The notes under the pieces: generated by a model
Database searches by the model: none
What the model was told of the DNA's origin: nothing
Seen by the model: the letters and a program-made list of their open reading frames with translations, nothing else
Program-made: the position numbers and the translations under genes
NCBI RefSeq assembly: GCF_015690345.1
Contig: NZ_JADPUN010000144.1
Location: 33,188 to 97,187, forward strand
Direction of reading: 5' to 3'
DNA length: 64,000 bases
From: Plantactinospora alkalitolerans
GTDB lineage: Bacteria; Actinomycetota; Actinomycetes; Mycobacteriales; Micromonosporaceae
In this document: in pieces, positions 1 to 10,119 of the stretch
How the letters are laid out: the number at the start of each line of letters is the position of its first letter
Position numbering within the stretch: position 1 is the first letter of the stretch

Positions 1-1564
1 GGGCGACGTCGGCGCCGTCCGTACCGTCGACGGGTCCGACCTTCTTCCGGATCTCGTGCACCAGGGTCTCGGTCGCCGGATCGGTCGGGCCGGTCGTCGG
101 GATGACCGCCAGCAGGGCGGTCAACCGGTCGCGGCTCAGGTTCGGCGGGCTGACCGCGAGCAGGTTCTCGGTGCCCTGCAGCGCCGCCGTGACCTCCTGG
201 GCGGCGGACGCGGTCCGCGCCGCCGAGTCGCTCGACACCACCAGCGCGAGGCGGTTGTTGAACCCGGGCCCGAAGCCGGCGGTGATCAGGTCGGCCGCCT
301 CACGTTCCGGGGAGCCCTTCGGGCTGCTGCCGGCGTCCGGCAGCGCCACCCGCATGTCGGCGGCCGGGATGGCGAGGGCGCCGAGGCCGAGCACGGCGAC
401 CAGGATCAGCGGTACGCGCAACCGGATGACGATCCGGGCCCACCGGAACCCGAAGCTCTCGGTCCGGCCCGGCCCGGCCACGGCTGCGGTCGCGGCGGCG
501 TTCCCCTCGGTGCCGGATTCGGTGGCCGTCCCGGCGCCGGTTTCGGCACTGCGGAGCCGGCGCGGCAGGATGCGCCGGCCGGCGAAGCCGAGCAGCGCGG
601 GAAGCAGCGTCAACGCGACGAGTACGGCGACCGCGACGGTTCCGGCGGCGGCCAGTCCCATGATGGTCAGGAACGGGATGTTGACCACGGCCAGTCCGGC
701 CAGCGCGATGACGACGGTGACCCCGGCGAACAGTACTGCCGAACCGGCGGTGCCGATCGCCCGCCCGGCCGCCTCCTCGGGCGCCAGCCCCTCCAGCAGG
801 TTCTGCCGGTACCGCGAGGTGATGAAGAGCGAGTAGTCGATTCCGACCGCCAGGCCGAGCATGAGCGCGAGTACCGGTGCGGTGCTGGTCAGCTCGATGG
901 TGTTGCTCAGTGCGTACAGCCCGGCCATTCCGGCGCCGACCCCGATCAGCGCGTTGAGCATCGTCATTCCGGCCGCGACCAGTGATCCCAGCGTCACGAC
1001 CAGCACGACCAGGGCGATCACCACGCCGATGCCCTCGGTGCCGCCGATCTCGGGGGGAACGCTGGACATCACCTCGCCGCCGTGCTCCACCCGTAGGCCC
1101 GCCGCCGTCGCGGCCGAGCCGCTCTCCCCGTACGCGTGCCGCTGCGCCTCGGTGATCTCGTCGGCCTGGTCGGCGAACTGCACCTGGATCAGCGCGTACC
1201 GGCGGTCCTGCGACACGGCCCCGGTGGTGAACGGGTCGAGCGCACCCACCGCGCCGGGCAGTGCCGACGCCTCGCGTACGAGGTCGGCCACTGCCGCCTG
1301 CCGTTCCGGCGCGGTGAGCTGCTGGCCCTCGGGCGCGGCCACAAGGATGGTGCCGGTGGCGCCGCTCGCCTCGGGGAACTCCCGCTTCAGTGCGTCGATC
1401 GCGTGCTGGGACTCGGTGCCGGGGATCGAGAAGTTGGTCGACGTCGGGCCCATGAAGGCCACGGCCGCCCCGCCGAGCGCGGCCAGCAGGACGAGCCAGA
1501 GGACCACCACGAGCCGGCGGCGCCGGAACGAGGCCCGGCCAAGTCGGTAGAGGAGGGTCGCCAT
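1..1564 (-). CDS. MMPL-family transporter, N-terminal part (truncated by window edge)
   Basis: This is the mirror copy of the first 521 codons of the intact exporter gene at 29249-31507. It starts at the ATG whose complement lies at 1562-1564 and leaves the window at base 1 without a stop codon. Residues are identical to the intact copy. The cut at the window edge is not a natural gene end; whether the gene continues to the left is unknown. See the intact copy for function. Confidence 0.9.
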   Translation of the reverse strand, partial: MATLLYRLGRASFRRRRLVVVLWLVLLAALGGAAVAFMGPTSTNFSIPGTESQHAIDALKREFPEASGATGTILVAAPEGQQLTAPERQAAVADLVREASALPGAVGALDPFTTGAVSQDRRYALIQVQFADQADEITEAQRHAYGESGSAATAAGLRVEHGGEVMSSVPPEIGGTEGIGVVIALVVLVVTLGSLVAAGMTMLNALIGVGAGMAGLYALSNTIELTSTAPVLALMLGLAVGIDYSLFITSRYRQNLLEGLAPEEAAGRAIGTAGSAVLFAGVTVVIALAGLAVVNIPFLTIMGLAAAGTVAVAVLVALTLLPALLGFAGRRILPRRLRSAETGAGTATESGTEGNAAATAAVAGPGRTESFGFRWARIVIRLRVPLILVAVLGLGALAIPAADMRVALPDAGSSPKGSPEREAADLITAGFGPGFNNRLALVVSSDSAARTASAAQEVTAALQGTENLLAVSPPNLSRDRLTALLAVIPTTGPTDPATETLVHEIRKKVGPVDGTDGADVA

Positions 1565-1625
1565 TGTCGTTTCCTTCGGTCGAGGGGTGAGGCGTTCCAG
1601 GCTTTTCAGGGGTGGTGGAGCGGTG

Positions 1626-2207
1626 TCAGGAGGTCATGGATCGGAGGTCACGGGTGGAGGTGTCGGGAGCGGCGTCGGGCAGGAGTGCGCGTCGGGCCAC
1701 CCGGACCAGGGCCGGGCGGAGTTCCGTGGCGTCGTCCTCGGTGTGGTCGATGGCGATCGCGGCGATCCCGCCGAGCATCACCTCGGCGGCGATCCGGGCC
1801 GCCGGATCCGTCGACCGCCCGGCGAAGTTGTCGATCAGCCGCGCGGTGACGGGTTGCAGGCTCGCGAAGGCGGGCTGTTCGAGCAGGTGTGGAAGATCGT
1901 CGTAGATGAGCGCGATCTCCCGCCGGTAGGCGAGCACCAGCTCGACGAAGCCCTCGATGGCGGCCTCCTGGGCGGCGGCGGCGTCGAGCCCGTCGATCCT
2001 GGTGTCGAGGTCGACCAGGTCCCCCGCGGCGGGCGCGACCAGGGCCAGCAGGATGGCTTCCTTGCTGTCGAAGTGGTACAGCAGCGTGGCCTTCGAGCAG
2101 CCCACCTCGACCGCGATGTCGTGCAGGGACGTGCCCTTGAAGCCGACCCGGGCGAACTGCCGGGCCGCGACAGCCAGGATCTCGGCACGGGTTCTGCTGC
2201 GGGCCAT
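1626..2207 (-). CDS. TetR/AcrR-family transcriptional regulator (left-arm copy)
   Basis: Identical mirror of the gene at 28606-29187. It has an N-terminal TetR helix-turn-helix and a ligand-binding C-terminal half. It reads toward the truncated MMPL gene with a 61-bp gap, as in the other arm, and two GACCGATCGGTC-type operators lie just upstream of its start. Confidence 0.9.
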   Translation of the reverse strand: MARSRTRAEILAVAARQFARVGFKGTSLHDIAVEVGCSKATLLYHFDSKEAILLALVAPAAGDLVDLDTRIDGLDAAAAQEAAIEGFVELVLAYRREIALIYDDLPHLLEQPAFASLQPVTARLIDNFAGRSTDPAARIAAEVMLGGIAAIAIDHTEDDATELRPALVRVARRALLPDAAPDTSTRDLRSMTS

Positions 2208-2235
2208 GTGCTCACCTCCGCAACCCAGCGTGCCT

Positions 2236-2268
2236 TGACCGATCGGTCAGCAACTAACCGATCGGTCA
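2236..2268. promoter_or_regulatory. Tandem TetR-type operators (left copy)
   Basis: Two inverted repeats, TGACCGATCGGTCA at 2236-2249 and TAACCGATCGGTCA at 2255-2268, lie 29-61 bp upstream of the TetR start. Two palindromes with the same core next to a tetR gene suggest autoregulation and control of the linked MMPL exporter. Confidence 0.7.
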
Positions 2269-2498
2269 GAATGTGAGCTGGATTACTGAGTACCTGACGG
2301 CGTCGGGCCCGACCGCTGGTCCGAGGCGGAAGTCTCGTTTCGCGAGCTGACCAAGCAGTGATTCAGATCCAACTGTCAATATCTGTAGATATCTATTGAT
2401 TGGCTGATTGGATGATCTGCTCTCGGAGGATCGGCCCTACGGTGATCTTGCCTGCCTCACGGTCGAGGCGCACCGATACCACGGCACGGGGGAGTCCG

Positions 2499-5400
2499 AT
2501 GGGTAGAGGATTTGTCGGCCGCGTCAGCGTCTGCCTGGCATTGATCCTGGCCACACAACTGGTGCCGGGGCTGCCCGAACCCTTGGTGGGCGCGCGGCCC
2601 GCGGCGGCGAGCGCAGTGCCCCCGACGCCGCCACCGGCCGCCGTGGATCCGGCGCCGTACCTGTCGGTGGTGGACCGGCCCGGACCCACCGAGGTGGCCC
2701 GGTACGACATCTCGACGGACACGGTGTGGGGCCCACAGGGCTCGCCCTACATCATCCGGTCGATGGTGGAGATCGCCGAGGGGGCCAGTCTGACGCTGCT
2801 GCCCGGTACCGTGGTCAAGCTCGACAAGTCCGGTGTGCTGCAGGCGTACGGTCAGATCCTGTCCCTCGGCACTCCGCGCCAGCGAGTGATCTTCACATCG
2901 CTGCGGGACGACACGGTGCTCGGCGACACCAACGGCGACGGTGACGCCACCCGGCCCGCCTCCGAGGACTGGAACTACATCGCCGTCGTCGGCGGCGACA
3001 TCTCGGTGGCGAACTACCGGCGACCGGTGAGCTTCTTCGACCACACCGACTTCAAATACGGTGGCCAGGAGGTCACCAGTTGTTCGGCCGCAGCGCTCGA
3101 ACTCGGCTGGGCCGGCAGCCGGGCGGTGATCTCCAACTCGACCTTCGTGGCCACGACGGCCGGCGTTCGCTCGAGGGTGGGTGATCGGGGTTTCGCCGGC
3201 ATCTACAACTCGTACTTCGAGTCCGGCAGTTGCGGGATCACGATGAGCCAGAGCAGTGCCGAGATCGTGGGCAACACCTTCGGCGCCGGGCTGACGACCG
3301 CCCTCACCGCTGATCAACCGAAGAAGTTGCGGTTCTGGTACAACACCGCCGAACAGAAAGTCGGGGTCTACAGCAGATACTCCGGCGCTCCGCCGCCGTC
3401 CCGGCCCGACGTGGACGTACGGTACAACGCCCTGCTGACCGGCTACACCACGTTCCCCTACGGATTCTTCAACCTGACCGACTGGTCCGGCAACTGGTTC
3501 GGTCGGGACGCCAACGCCGCGCTGCCCACCTGCATGGACCCGGCGCTGGCCGCAGCCGCGAATCCACCGGTGAAGACCACGCCGTCGACGAGTTGTCCCA
3601 CGGGCCAGGCCGCCGTGGTGGGTTACCTGGATGGCGTACTACCGGCGCTGTCCGGCTCGCCCCAGGTGCTCCCGACCGCGATCCGGGAGGCTTCCGCACC
3701 CCGTCTCGGGCCGGTCAACCTGCACAGCGGAGCGCTGACCTATCAGACCGAGGACCTGGCCGTGCAGGACGCGGGCAAACAGCTCACCGCGACCCGTACC
3801 TACCGGTCGGACCGGCTTTCCGGCGGTGACGCGGGTAAGGGCTGGACGAGCGCGTACTCGGAGGCGTTGTCGACCGTCGGTGCGCAGACCACGCTGAACC
3901 TCCCCGACGGCACCGCGCTGGGCTTCGCTACCGATCCCGGGGCCGGATACACCCCCGCCCCCGGTGTGTCGGCCTCGTACGTGACCGGCGCGACGGGCAG
4001 CACGGTCACCACGCCGGAACAGACGAGCTACCGGTTCAACCCGGCCGGTGAACTCACCGGCCTGACCCTCGGTGACCCCGGCCACGAGGTGGACGTTCAG
4101 CGGTCCGGCGGTCAGGTCAGCCGGGTCACCGGGGTGTCGGGACGTCACCTGGCGTACACCCGAAGTGGCGGGCGGCTCGACGCGATCGCCGACCAGACCG
4201 GCCGTGGCGTGGCCCTGTCGTACACCGGGGAACGGCTGACCGGCGCCAGGGGGGTCGACGGGTACACCGAGACCTACGAGTACGACGGCAGCGGCCGACT
4301 GACCAAGGTGGTCACCCCGGAGGGCCGGGTGAAGCTCGCCGCCGGATACCGCGCGGACGGCCGGGTGGACTGGGTCGAGGATCAGGGAACCGGCCGGACG
4401 GCCATCGGCTACGACGACGCCAACGGGCGTCGCACCGTCACCCGGGCCGACGGGACCGTGCTCACCCAGACATACGACTGGGCCGGTCGCCTGGTCACAG
4501 AACGGGCCGGCAGCACCGGCGTGCACATGATCTACGACGGCGAGGGGCGCCTGGTATCCCGGATCACCGGCGTGCCGGCGGTGCCGATGAAGGGCTACGG
4601 ACCGTCGGCACCGGCCACCCTCTACGACGGCAAGGGCGATCCGGTCATGTCGGTCGACGAGTACGGCGCCGATACCGCGACCACCTTCGACGCCAAGCAC
4701 CGCCCGTTGCTGACCACCCTGTACGACCGGAGCACCATCAGCCGCAGCTATGACGCCGATGGGCGGCTGGACCAGATGACCGACCAGTTCGGAAAGGTGT
4801 GGGAGTACGACTTCAACGGCCGTGGGCAGCCCACCGTGCAGACCGATCCGTTGCGTCGGACCCGGAAACTCGGCTACGAGGCCGACGGCGATCTGGCCTC
4901 GGTGACCGACGAGTCCAATGCGACCACCGTGTTCGGCAACGACACGCTCGGCCGGCGGACGTCGGTCACCGATCCGCTCCAGAAGCGTACGACCCTGGCC
5001 TACACGACCTGGGACGAGCTGATCGAGACGGAGAAACCGCGGGGCGGCAGGACCACTGTCACCTTCGACCGGGACCGGCACCCGACGTCGGTGACCGATC
5101 CCGCCCAGGTCGCCACCTCTTTCCGATACGACACCAGCGGGCGGCTGGAGACCATCGTCGACGCGGCAGAGAACACGACGGTGCTGGGGTACGACGCGGC
5201 GGGTCGGATCAGCACGGTGACCGACCCCCGAGAGTTCGTGACGCAGCGGGGCTACACGCCCGAGGGCTGGGTGCGTGACATCACCGACTCCCGGCAGAAG
5301 GTCACGAGCTTCACCTACGATCCGATGGGTCGGCTGATGCGCAGCACCGACCCGCTGAACCAGGTGACGCAGCTCCAGTACGACCGGTCGAGCAGGGTCA

Positions 5401-8400
5401 CCAAGGAGTGGACCGCGGACGGCGCGATCTGGGCGAGTGGCTACAACGCCATGGGTCGGCAAACCTCGGTGACCACGCCCCGGAAACACACGTGGGCGAT
5501 GGAGTACGACCTCGCCGGCAAGCCGACCAAGGTCACCGACCCGTTGGCCGCCACCTCGCTGACCTCGTACGACGACGTCGGTCGGGTGAAGACCACCACC
5601 GACCAGGAGAACATCGCCACCACCTACACCTACGACGACGCCGCGCGCACCGTGACGGTGACCGACGTCCTCGGCACGGTGGGTGTGCACCGGTCCGACG
5701 CCGCCGGCCGGCCGAGGTCGTACACCGACGGCTCCGGGCTCACCACGAGCTGGGGGTACGACGACGACGGCAACCGCAGCTCGACGACCGACCCGGCGGG
5801 CACCAGCCGTACCGAGTACAACCTGGCGGGTCAGGTCACCGCCGAGGTCGACGCCACCCTCCGGCGCACGGGCAGCACCTACGACGCGGTCGGGCGACTG
5901 GACACCGTCACCCACCCCGGTGGGGCGGCCGAGTCGTTCGACTACGACCCGGTCGGCAACCTGACCACCCACACGGACCGGACGGGAGCGGTCTGGAGCT
6001 GGACCTACCAGGCGGCGAACCTGATGGACACGGCCACCGACCCGCTCCAGAAGGTCACCCGGTACACCTACGACGACCTCGGGCGGCAGTCGTCGATCAC
6101 CGACCCCACCGGCGTGGTCACGAACACCGCGTACGACCCGGTGGGCCGGCCGGCGGTCCGCTGGGACGCCCGTGGCGCCTCCTGGGTGACCCGTTACGAC
6201 CTCAACGGCGACATCAGCGAGGAGGTCGACCCGGCCGGCGTCGAGCGCAACTATGAGTACGACAAGCTCGGCCGGCGCGAGTGGATGGGGTTCGCGAACA
6301 CGTCGTACTACTACGACTACGACAAGACGAGCCGGATGATCAGCGGTGACGTGCCGTACCGGCAGACCTGGGACCACGACGCCCGGGGCCGGGTCACCGA
6401 GGTCGGTGACGCGTACGGCAAGAAGACGACCTACGGCTACGACGGTGCCGGCCGGCAGACCACGGAACGGCTACCCGGTGGGCGTGAAACCACCCGGACC
6501 TACGACGCGGCCGGTCGCCTCGACACCGCGCTCGACGGGCTGCGGAACGCGACCGACTACGACTACGACGCCGCCGGCCGGCTCACCACGCTCACACTGC
6601 CCCGGGGCGGGCACTTCGACTACACCTACGACGCCGCGGGCCTGCTCGACACCGAGACCGATCCGGCCCGGCAGACCACCAGCTACGACTACGACCAGGC
6701 GGGCCGGTGGAAGGGCACCACGTACCCGTCGGGTCGCGTCGTCACCGCCGAGTACGACCCGGCAGGGCGGCAGAAGTTCGTCAAGGCGGGCGCGGAGACC
6801 CGCAGCTTCGGTTACGACGACGCCGGTCGGATCGCCTCGGCCGCCACCGCCGGCCACCAGACCACCCTGACCTACGACGACCGGGGCCTGCTCAAGAGCA
6901 CCACCGACGCGTTCGGTACCACCGGCTACGACTACGACCTGGCACACCGGCTGGCCACCCGGACGCCACCCAGCGGTGCCGCCACGACGTTCGAGTACCA
7001 CTCGCTCAGTGGACGCATGACGGCGCTGCGCGGACCGATCAGTGCCGACTACGCGTACGACAGGGGTGGCCAGATCGAGAGCATCAGCGGCCGGCTGCCC
7101 ACCGCGACCACGTACGACCGGCGGAAGTACGACGACAACGGCCGGCTCTCCACCGTCGTGACGCCCTTCGACACCTACGGCGTCACCTATACGCCCGACG
7201 GTCAGGTCAAGTCGACGACGGGGCCGACCCCCGGCAGCGGTACGCCGACGACCACCACCTACAGCTACGACGATGCCGGCCGGCTCGACACCGCGGTCGC
7301 CGGTCAGGGCAGCACGGTGGTGTCCAGCACCGACTACGACTGGGACGCCGACGGCAACCGCACCTCCGTGGAGGTCTCCGGCCAGCCCACGGTCACCGCC
7401 TCCTACGACCTGGCGGACCGGATCACGTCGACCTCCACGGCGGGGGAACACACCTACGACCTGGACGGCCGGCTGAAATCGACCGCCGACGGACAGAGCT
7501 ACTCGTACGACCCGTACGGGCAACTGACCGGCGCGACCACCTCGGACGGCACGGTCGCGTACAGCCGGGACGCGTTCGGTCGGGTCGCCGGGCGGACCGT
7601 CGGGGGCGTCGAGCAGTCGTTCTCGTACGAGGCGACCTCGGCCGCGGTCTCGGGCAGCAGGACCGGGTCCGGTCCATCGACCGAGGTGGTCCGGGATCCC
7701 TCGGGGGACCTGCTCGGTCAGCGGACGGTCGGCGGCACCAGCGTGCGGGCCCTGTTCAACCCGCACGGTGACGTGACCCGCTTCGTCGACACCACGAACG
7801 GGCGGGTCTCCTGGTCGGCGGAGTACGACCCGTTCGGAACGACCTTCGGCGTGTCCGGTACGGCACCACCGGTGCCGTTCGGGTTCCAGGCCATGTACAG
7901 CGATCCGCTCACCGGACTCGTCGACATGGCGGCGCGGCACTACGACTCCGGCACCGGACGGTTCACCCAGCCCGACACGGTCATCGGGGACCTGGGCAGT
8001 CCGATCAGCCTCAACCGTTACCTCTACGCCAATGCTGATCCGCTCAGCATGTTCGACCCGGACGGTCACTGGCCGCGCTGGCTCAACGGACTGGCGAACG
8101 CCATCCGGGGCGCCGTCGACCAGATCGGCGACTCGATCTCCCACACCTGGAAGCGGGTGGAGGGCAGCGCCTCGGTCTCGTCGATGAAACGCTCTCTGGA
8201 GCGCTCGGGTCGGAACCTGGCCGCCGAGATCGCCAGCGGCACCGCCCGATTCTGGGATGACCACCAGGACCGGATCGGCAAGGCCCTTGTCGGGGTCACG
8301 GTCGGCGCGGCGATCATCGGTGGGTGCACGGCACTCGGGGTGGCGACGGCCGGTATCGGCGGCGCGGTCTGCTTCGGGGCCGCCATCGGCGCCGTGGCCG

Positions 8401-9161
8401 GCGGTGCGTTCTGCGACTCCGACCGCAACGCCCTCGCCTGCGCGGGGACGGGCGCGGCGGCCGGTGGCGTGGCGGGCCTGACCGGTGGTCTGGTCGGGGG
8501 AGCCGGTGGCAGCGCGTTCGCCGTGGGGGCGGTGTCCGGCTTCACCGGTGACGCCACCGAGCAGGTGCTCAGCACCGGAACCATCGACGCGCGGCGGTTG
8601 GCCGGCGCCACCTTCGGCGGAGCGATCCTCGGCAGGATCAGCGGGCGGCTGCTGGCCGGCAGGACCGGTACGGCGACACGTCCCTGGGGTGCGGGTCCGC
8701 TGGCCCTGCCGCCTGGCCCGCTCGCCGGCCGGGGGCGGGTGGCACTACCGGGCGCGTCGAGCGTGGAACGTGCCGCCGGTGAGCGGGCGGTTCCGCTGTT
8801 GCGGGTGCGTGGCATGGGGGTCGGGCCGAGGTATCCGATGAACATGGGTTCGGTACGGCACATCGCGGCCAAGTACGGCGTCGACATCTCGGGCATCCGT
8901 TTCGACATCAACAAGAGTCTTGCGAACAGGTTCGGAATGACGCGGCCGAACTGCACGGTGCAACTCTGTCGGGATGCCTTCCGCAGTGAGGAGGACCTGG
9001 CTCGTACCCTGGCGCACGAGAAGGTCCACGTCGACGAGTTGCGAGGTGGGCGGCCCTATCCCAAGGATGACGCGGAGGCCGAGCTCTGGGAGGACCGGGC
9101 GTACAAATTCGAGGCCGACTGGTGGGCGCAGCATCCGGTACGGCCGGACGGGGTGGGCTGA
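2499..9161 (+). CDS. Secreted RHS/YD-repeat polymorphic-toxin-like protein (left-arm copy)
   Basis: Identical mirror of the gene at 21652-28314, which carries the full description. The frame is open from a TTG at 2400, but the ATG at 2499 is preferred: it has GGGGGAG just upstream and begins a signal-peptide-like segment. About 2,220 residues: signal peptide, beta-helix-like N-terminal region, long YD-repeat array, RHS core, glycine-rich hydrophobic stretch, and a C-terminal HEKVH metallopeptidase-like domain. Confidence 0.9.
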   Translation: MGRGFVGRVSVCLALILATQLVPGLPEPLVGARPAAASAVPPTPPPAAVDPAPYLSVVDRPGPTEVARYDISTDTVWGPQGSPYIIRSMVEIAEGASLTLLPGTVVKLDKSGVLQAYGQILSLGTPRQRVIFTSLRDDTVLGDTNGDGDATRPASEDWNYIAVVGGDISVANYRRPVSFFDHTDFKYGGQEVTSCSAAALELGWAGSRAVISNSTFVATTAGVRSRVGDRGFAGIYNSYFESGSCGITMSQSSAEIVGNTFGAGLTTALTADQPKKLRFWYNTAEQKVGVYSRYSGAPPPSRPDVDVRYNALLTGYTTFPYGFFNLTDWSGNWFGRDANAALPTCMDPALAAAANPPVKTTPSTSCPTGQAAVVGYLDGVLPALSGSPQVLPTAIREASAPRLGPVNLHSGALTYQTEDLAVQDAGKQLTATRTYRSDRLSGGDAGKGWTSAYSEALSTVGAQTTLNLPDGTALGFATDPGAGYTPAPGVSASYVTGATGSTVTTPEQTSYRFNPAGELTGLTLGDPGHEVDVQRSGGQVSRVTGVSGRHLAYTRSGGRLDAIADQTGRGVALSYTGERLTGARGVDGYTETYEYDGSGRLTKVVTPEGRVKLAAGYRADGRVDWVEDQGTGRTAIGYDDANGRRTVTRADGTVLTQTYDWAGRLVTERAGSTGVHMIYDGEGRLVSRITGVPAVPMKGYGPSAPATLYDGKGDPVMSVDEYGADTATTFDAKHRPLLTTLYDRSTISRSYDADGRLDQMTDQFGKVWEYDFNGRGQPTVQTDPLRRTRKLGYEADGDLASVTDESNATTVFGNDTLGRRTSVTDPLQKRTTLAYTTWDELIETEKPRGGRTTVTFDRDRHPTSVTDPAQVATSFRYDTSGRLETIVDAAENTTVLGYDAAGRISTVTDPREFVTQRGYTPEGWVRDITDSRQKVTSFTYDPMGRLMRSTDPLNQVTQLQYDRSSRVTKEWTADGAIWASGYNAMGRQTSVTTPRKHTWAMEYDLAGKPTKVTDPLAATSLTSYDDVGRVKTTTDQENIATTYTYDDAARTVTVTDVLGTVGVHRSDAAGRPRSYTDGSGLTTSWGYDDDGNRSSTTDPAGTSRTEYNLAGQVTAEVDATLRRTGSTYDAVGRLDTVTHPGGAAESFDYDPVGNLTTHTDRTGAVWSWTYQAANLMDTATDPLQKVTRYTYDDLGRQSSITDPTGVVTNTAYDPVGRPAVRWDARGASWVTRYDLNGDISEEVDPAGVERNYEYDKLGRREWMGFANTSYYYDYDKTSRMISGDVPYRQTWDHDARGRVTEVGDAYGKKTTYGYDGAGRQTTERLPGGRETTRTYDAAGRLDTALDGLRNATDYDYDAAGRLTTLTLPRGGHFDYTYDAAGLLDTETDPARQTTSYDYDQAGRWKGTTYPSGRVVTAEYDPAGRQKFVKAGAETRSFGYDDAGRIASAATAGHQTTLTYDDRGLLKSTTDAFGTTGYDYDLAHRLATRTPPSGAATTFEYHSLSGRMTALRGPISADYAYDRGGQIESISGRLPTATTYDRRKYDDNGRLSTVVTPFDTYGVTYTPDGQVKSTTGPTPGSGTPTTTTYSYDDAGRLDTAVAGQGSTVVSSTDYDWDADGNRTSVEVSGQPTVTASYDLADRITSTSTAGEHTYDLDGRLKSTADGQSYSYDPYGQLTGATTSDGTVAYSRDAFGRVAGRTVGGVEQSFSYEATSAAVSGSRTGSGPSTEVVRDPSGDLLGQRTVGGTSVRALFNPHGDVTRFVDTTNGRVSWSAEYDPFGTTFGVSGTAPPVPFGFQAMYSDPLTGLVDMAARHYDSGTGRFTQPDTVIGDLGSPISLNRYLYANADPLSMFDPDGHWPRWLNGLANAIRGAVDQIGDSISHTWKRVEGSASVSSMKRSLERSGRNLAAEIASGTARFWDDHQDRIGKALVGVTVGAAIIGGCTALGVATAGIGGAVCFGAAIGAVAGGAFCDSDRNALACAGTGAAAGGVAGLTGGLVGGAGGSAFAVGAVSGFTGDATEQVLSTGTIDARRLAGATFGGAILGRISGRLLAGRTGTATRPWGAGPLALPPGPLAGRGRVALPGASSVERAAGERAVPLLRVRGMGVGPRYPMNMGSVRHIAAKYGVDISGIRFDINKSLANRFGMTRPNCTVQLCRDAFRSEEDLARTLAHEKVHVDELRGGRPYPKDDAEAELWEDRAYKFEADWWAQHPVRPDGVG

Positions 9162-9176
9162 TGGAGGAACGGATCG

Positions 9177-9461
9177 ATGGCTAGCTGGGACGAGTGGAGC
9201 GATCGGTACGAGGTGGCGTTCGTCGCGGTGCCGGGCGACCCGCACCAGCCGTGCCCGGAGTGTGGCCACGACGCCCTACGGCTGGTCTTCACGGGCGATC
9301 TCGAAACGGCGGTCGGTTATGCCTCCTTCTGGTGCGACCACTGTCTCAACGGCATCTCGATTTCGCGGGTCCCCATTCCCCCGGGCGCCGTCGTGCGTTC
9401 GATCCACGACGCGCCGGAGGACCGACGGCCTGTCATACCCAACTTCCGACTGGTCATCTGA
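9177..9461 (+). CDS. Small zinc-ribbon protein downstream of RHS gene (left-arm copy)
   Basis: Identical mirror of the gene at 21352-21636. It is a 94-residue protein with two CxxC pairs, starting 15 bp after the RHS stop codon with a GGAGGAAC ribosome-binding site. See the right-arm copy for interpretation. Confidence 0.7.
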   Translation: MASWDEWSDRYEVAFVAVPGDPHQPCPECGHDALRLVFTGDLETAVGYASFWCDHCLNGISISRVPIPPGAVVRSIHDAPEDRRPVIPNFRLVI

Positions 9462-9595
9462 ACCGCCGTCGTGATCCGTTGCGCGGATCCCGGCCGCTGA
9501 CACGGCCCTGCCCCGGCGTCGATCGGATCTCGACGGCCGGGTCCGGGGGACGATCGCCGTGGCGGGAAGCGGCCGGAACGGAGGAGGATGGCACC

Positions 9596-10099
9596 ATGCG
9601 CTGGACCGTGCTCGAATCCCCGATCGACGAGCTCTCCGTCGGGGTCGACGACGTCGGAGTCTGTGGCGTGCGTTTCGGACCGGTGGAGGTGGCGGTTCCG
9701 GCCACGGCCCTGGTCGAGCCGTCCGGTCCCGACACCGCCGGGCTGGCGGCGGCGGTCGCGCAGCTTCGGGCGTTCTTCGCGGGGGAGCTGACCGAATTCA
9801 CCGTTCCGCTGCACGTGCGGCGGGGCTCGGAGTTCGAGCGCGCGGTCTGGGCCGAGATGTCGAAGATCCCGTACGGCGAGACCCGCACCTACGGCGAGGT
9901 GGCGGCGGCGGTCGGCGACCCGGGGGCGGCCCGCGCGGTCGGGGTGGCCTGCAACCGGAACCCCATCCCGGTGATCGTGCCCTGCCACCGGATCGTCGGG
10001 GCCGGCGGCAAGCTGGTCGGCTTCGGCGGCGGCCTGTCGCGCAAGCGCCACCTGCTGGAGCTGGAGGCCGGCGTCGCCTTCCAGCGCGCCTGGACCTGA
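9596..10099 (+). CDS. ogt: Methylated-DNA-protein cysteine methyltransferase (left-arm copy)
   Basis: Identical mirror of the gene at 20714-21217. The ATG at 9596 follows GGAGGAGG at good spacing. The active-site PCHR motif (Cys130) is present. It converges on the P-type ATPase gene with 20 bp between the two stop codons. Confidence 0.88.
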   Translation: MRWTVLESPIDELSVGVDDVGVCGVRFGPVEVAVPATALVEPSGPDTAGLAAAVAQLRAFFAGELTEFTVPLHVRRGSEFERAVWAEMSKIPYGETRTYGEVAAAVGDPGAARAVGVACNRNPIPVIVPCHRIVGAGGKLVGFGGGLSRKRHLLELEAGVAFQRAWT

Positions 10100-10119
10100 T
10101 CCTCGACGGGGCCGGCGGG

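Noticed and set aside
3639..6377. 912-codon open frame antisense to the RHS gene (mirror at 24436-27174)
   Set aside because: It is the complement-frame shadow of YD repeats; its sequence is Val/Arg/Gly/Pro-rich with no domain, and the RHS frame explains the openness.
4200..7700. Regularly spaced repeats that could suggest CRISPR or satellite DNA
   Set aside because: They are coding YD repeats with a three-base period and diverged units; there are no constant repeats with unique spacers.
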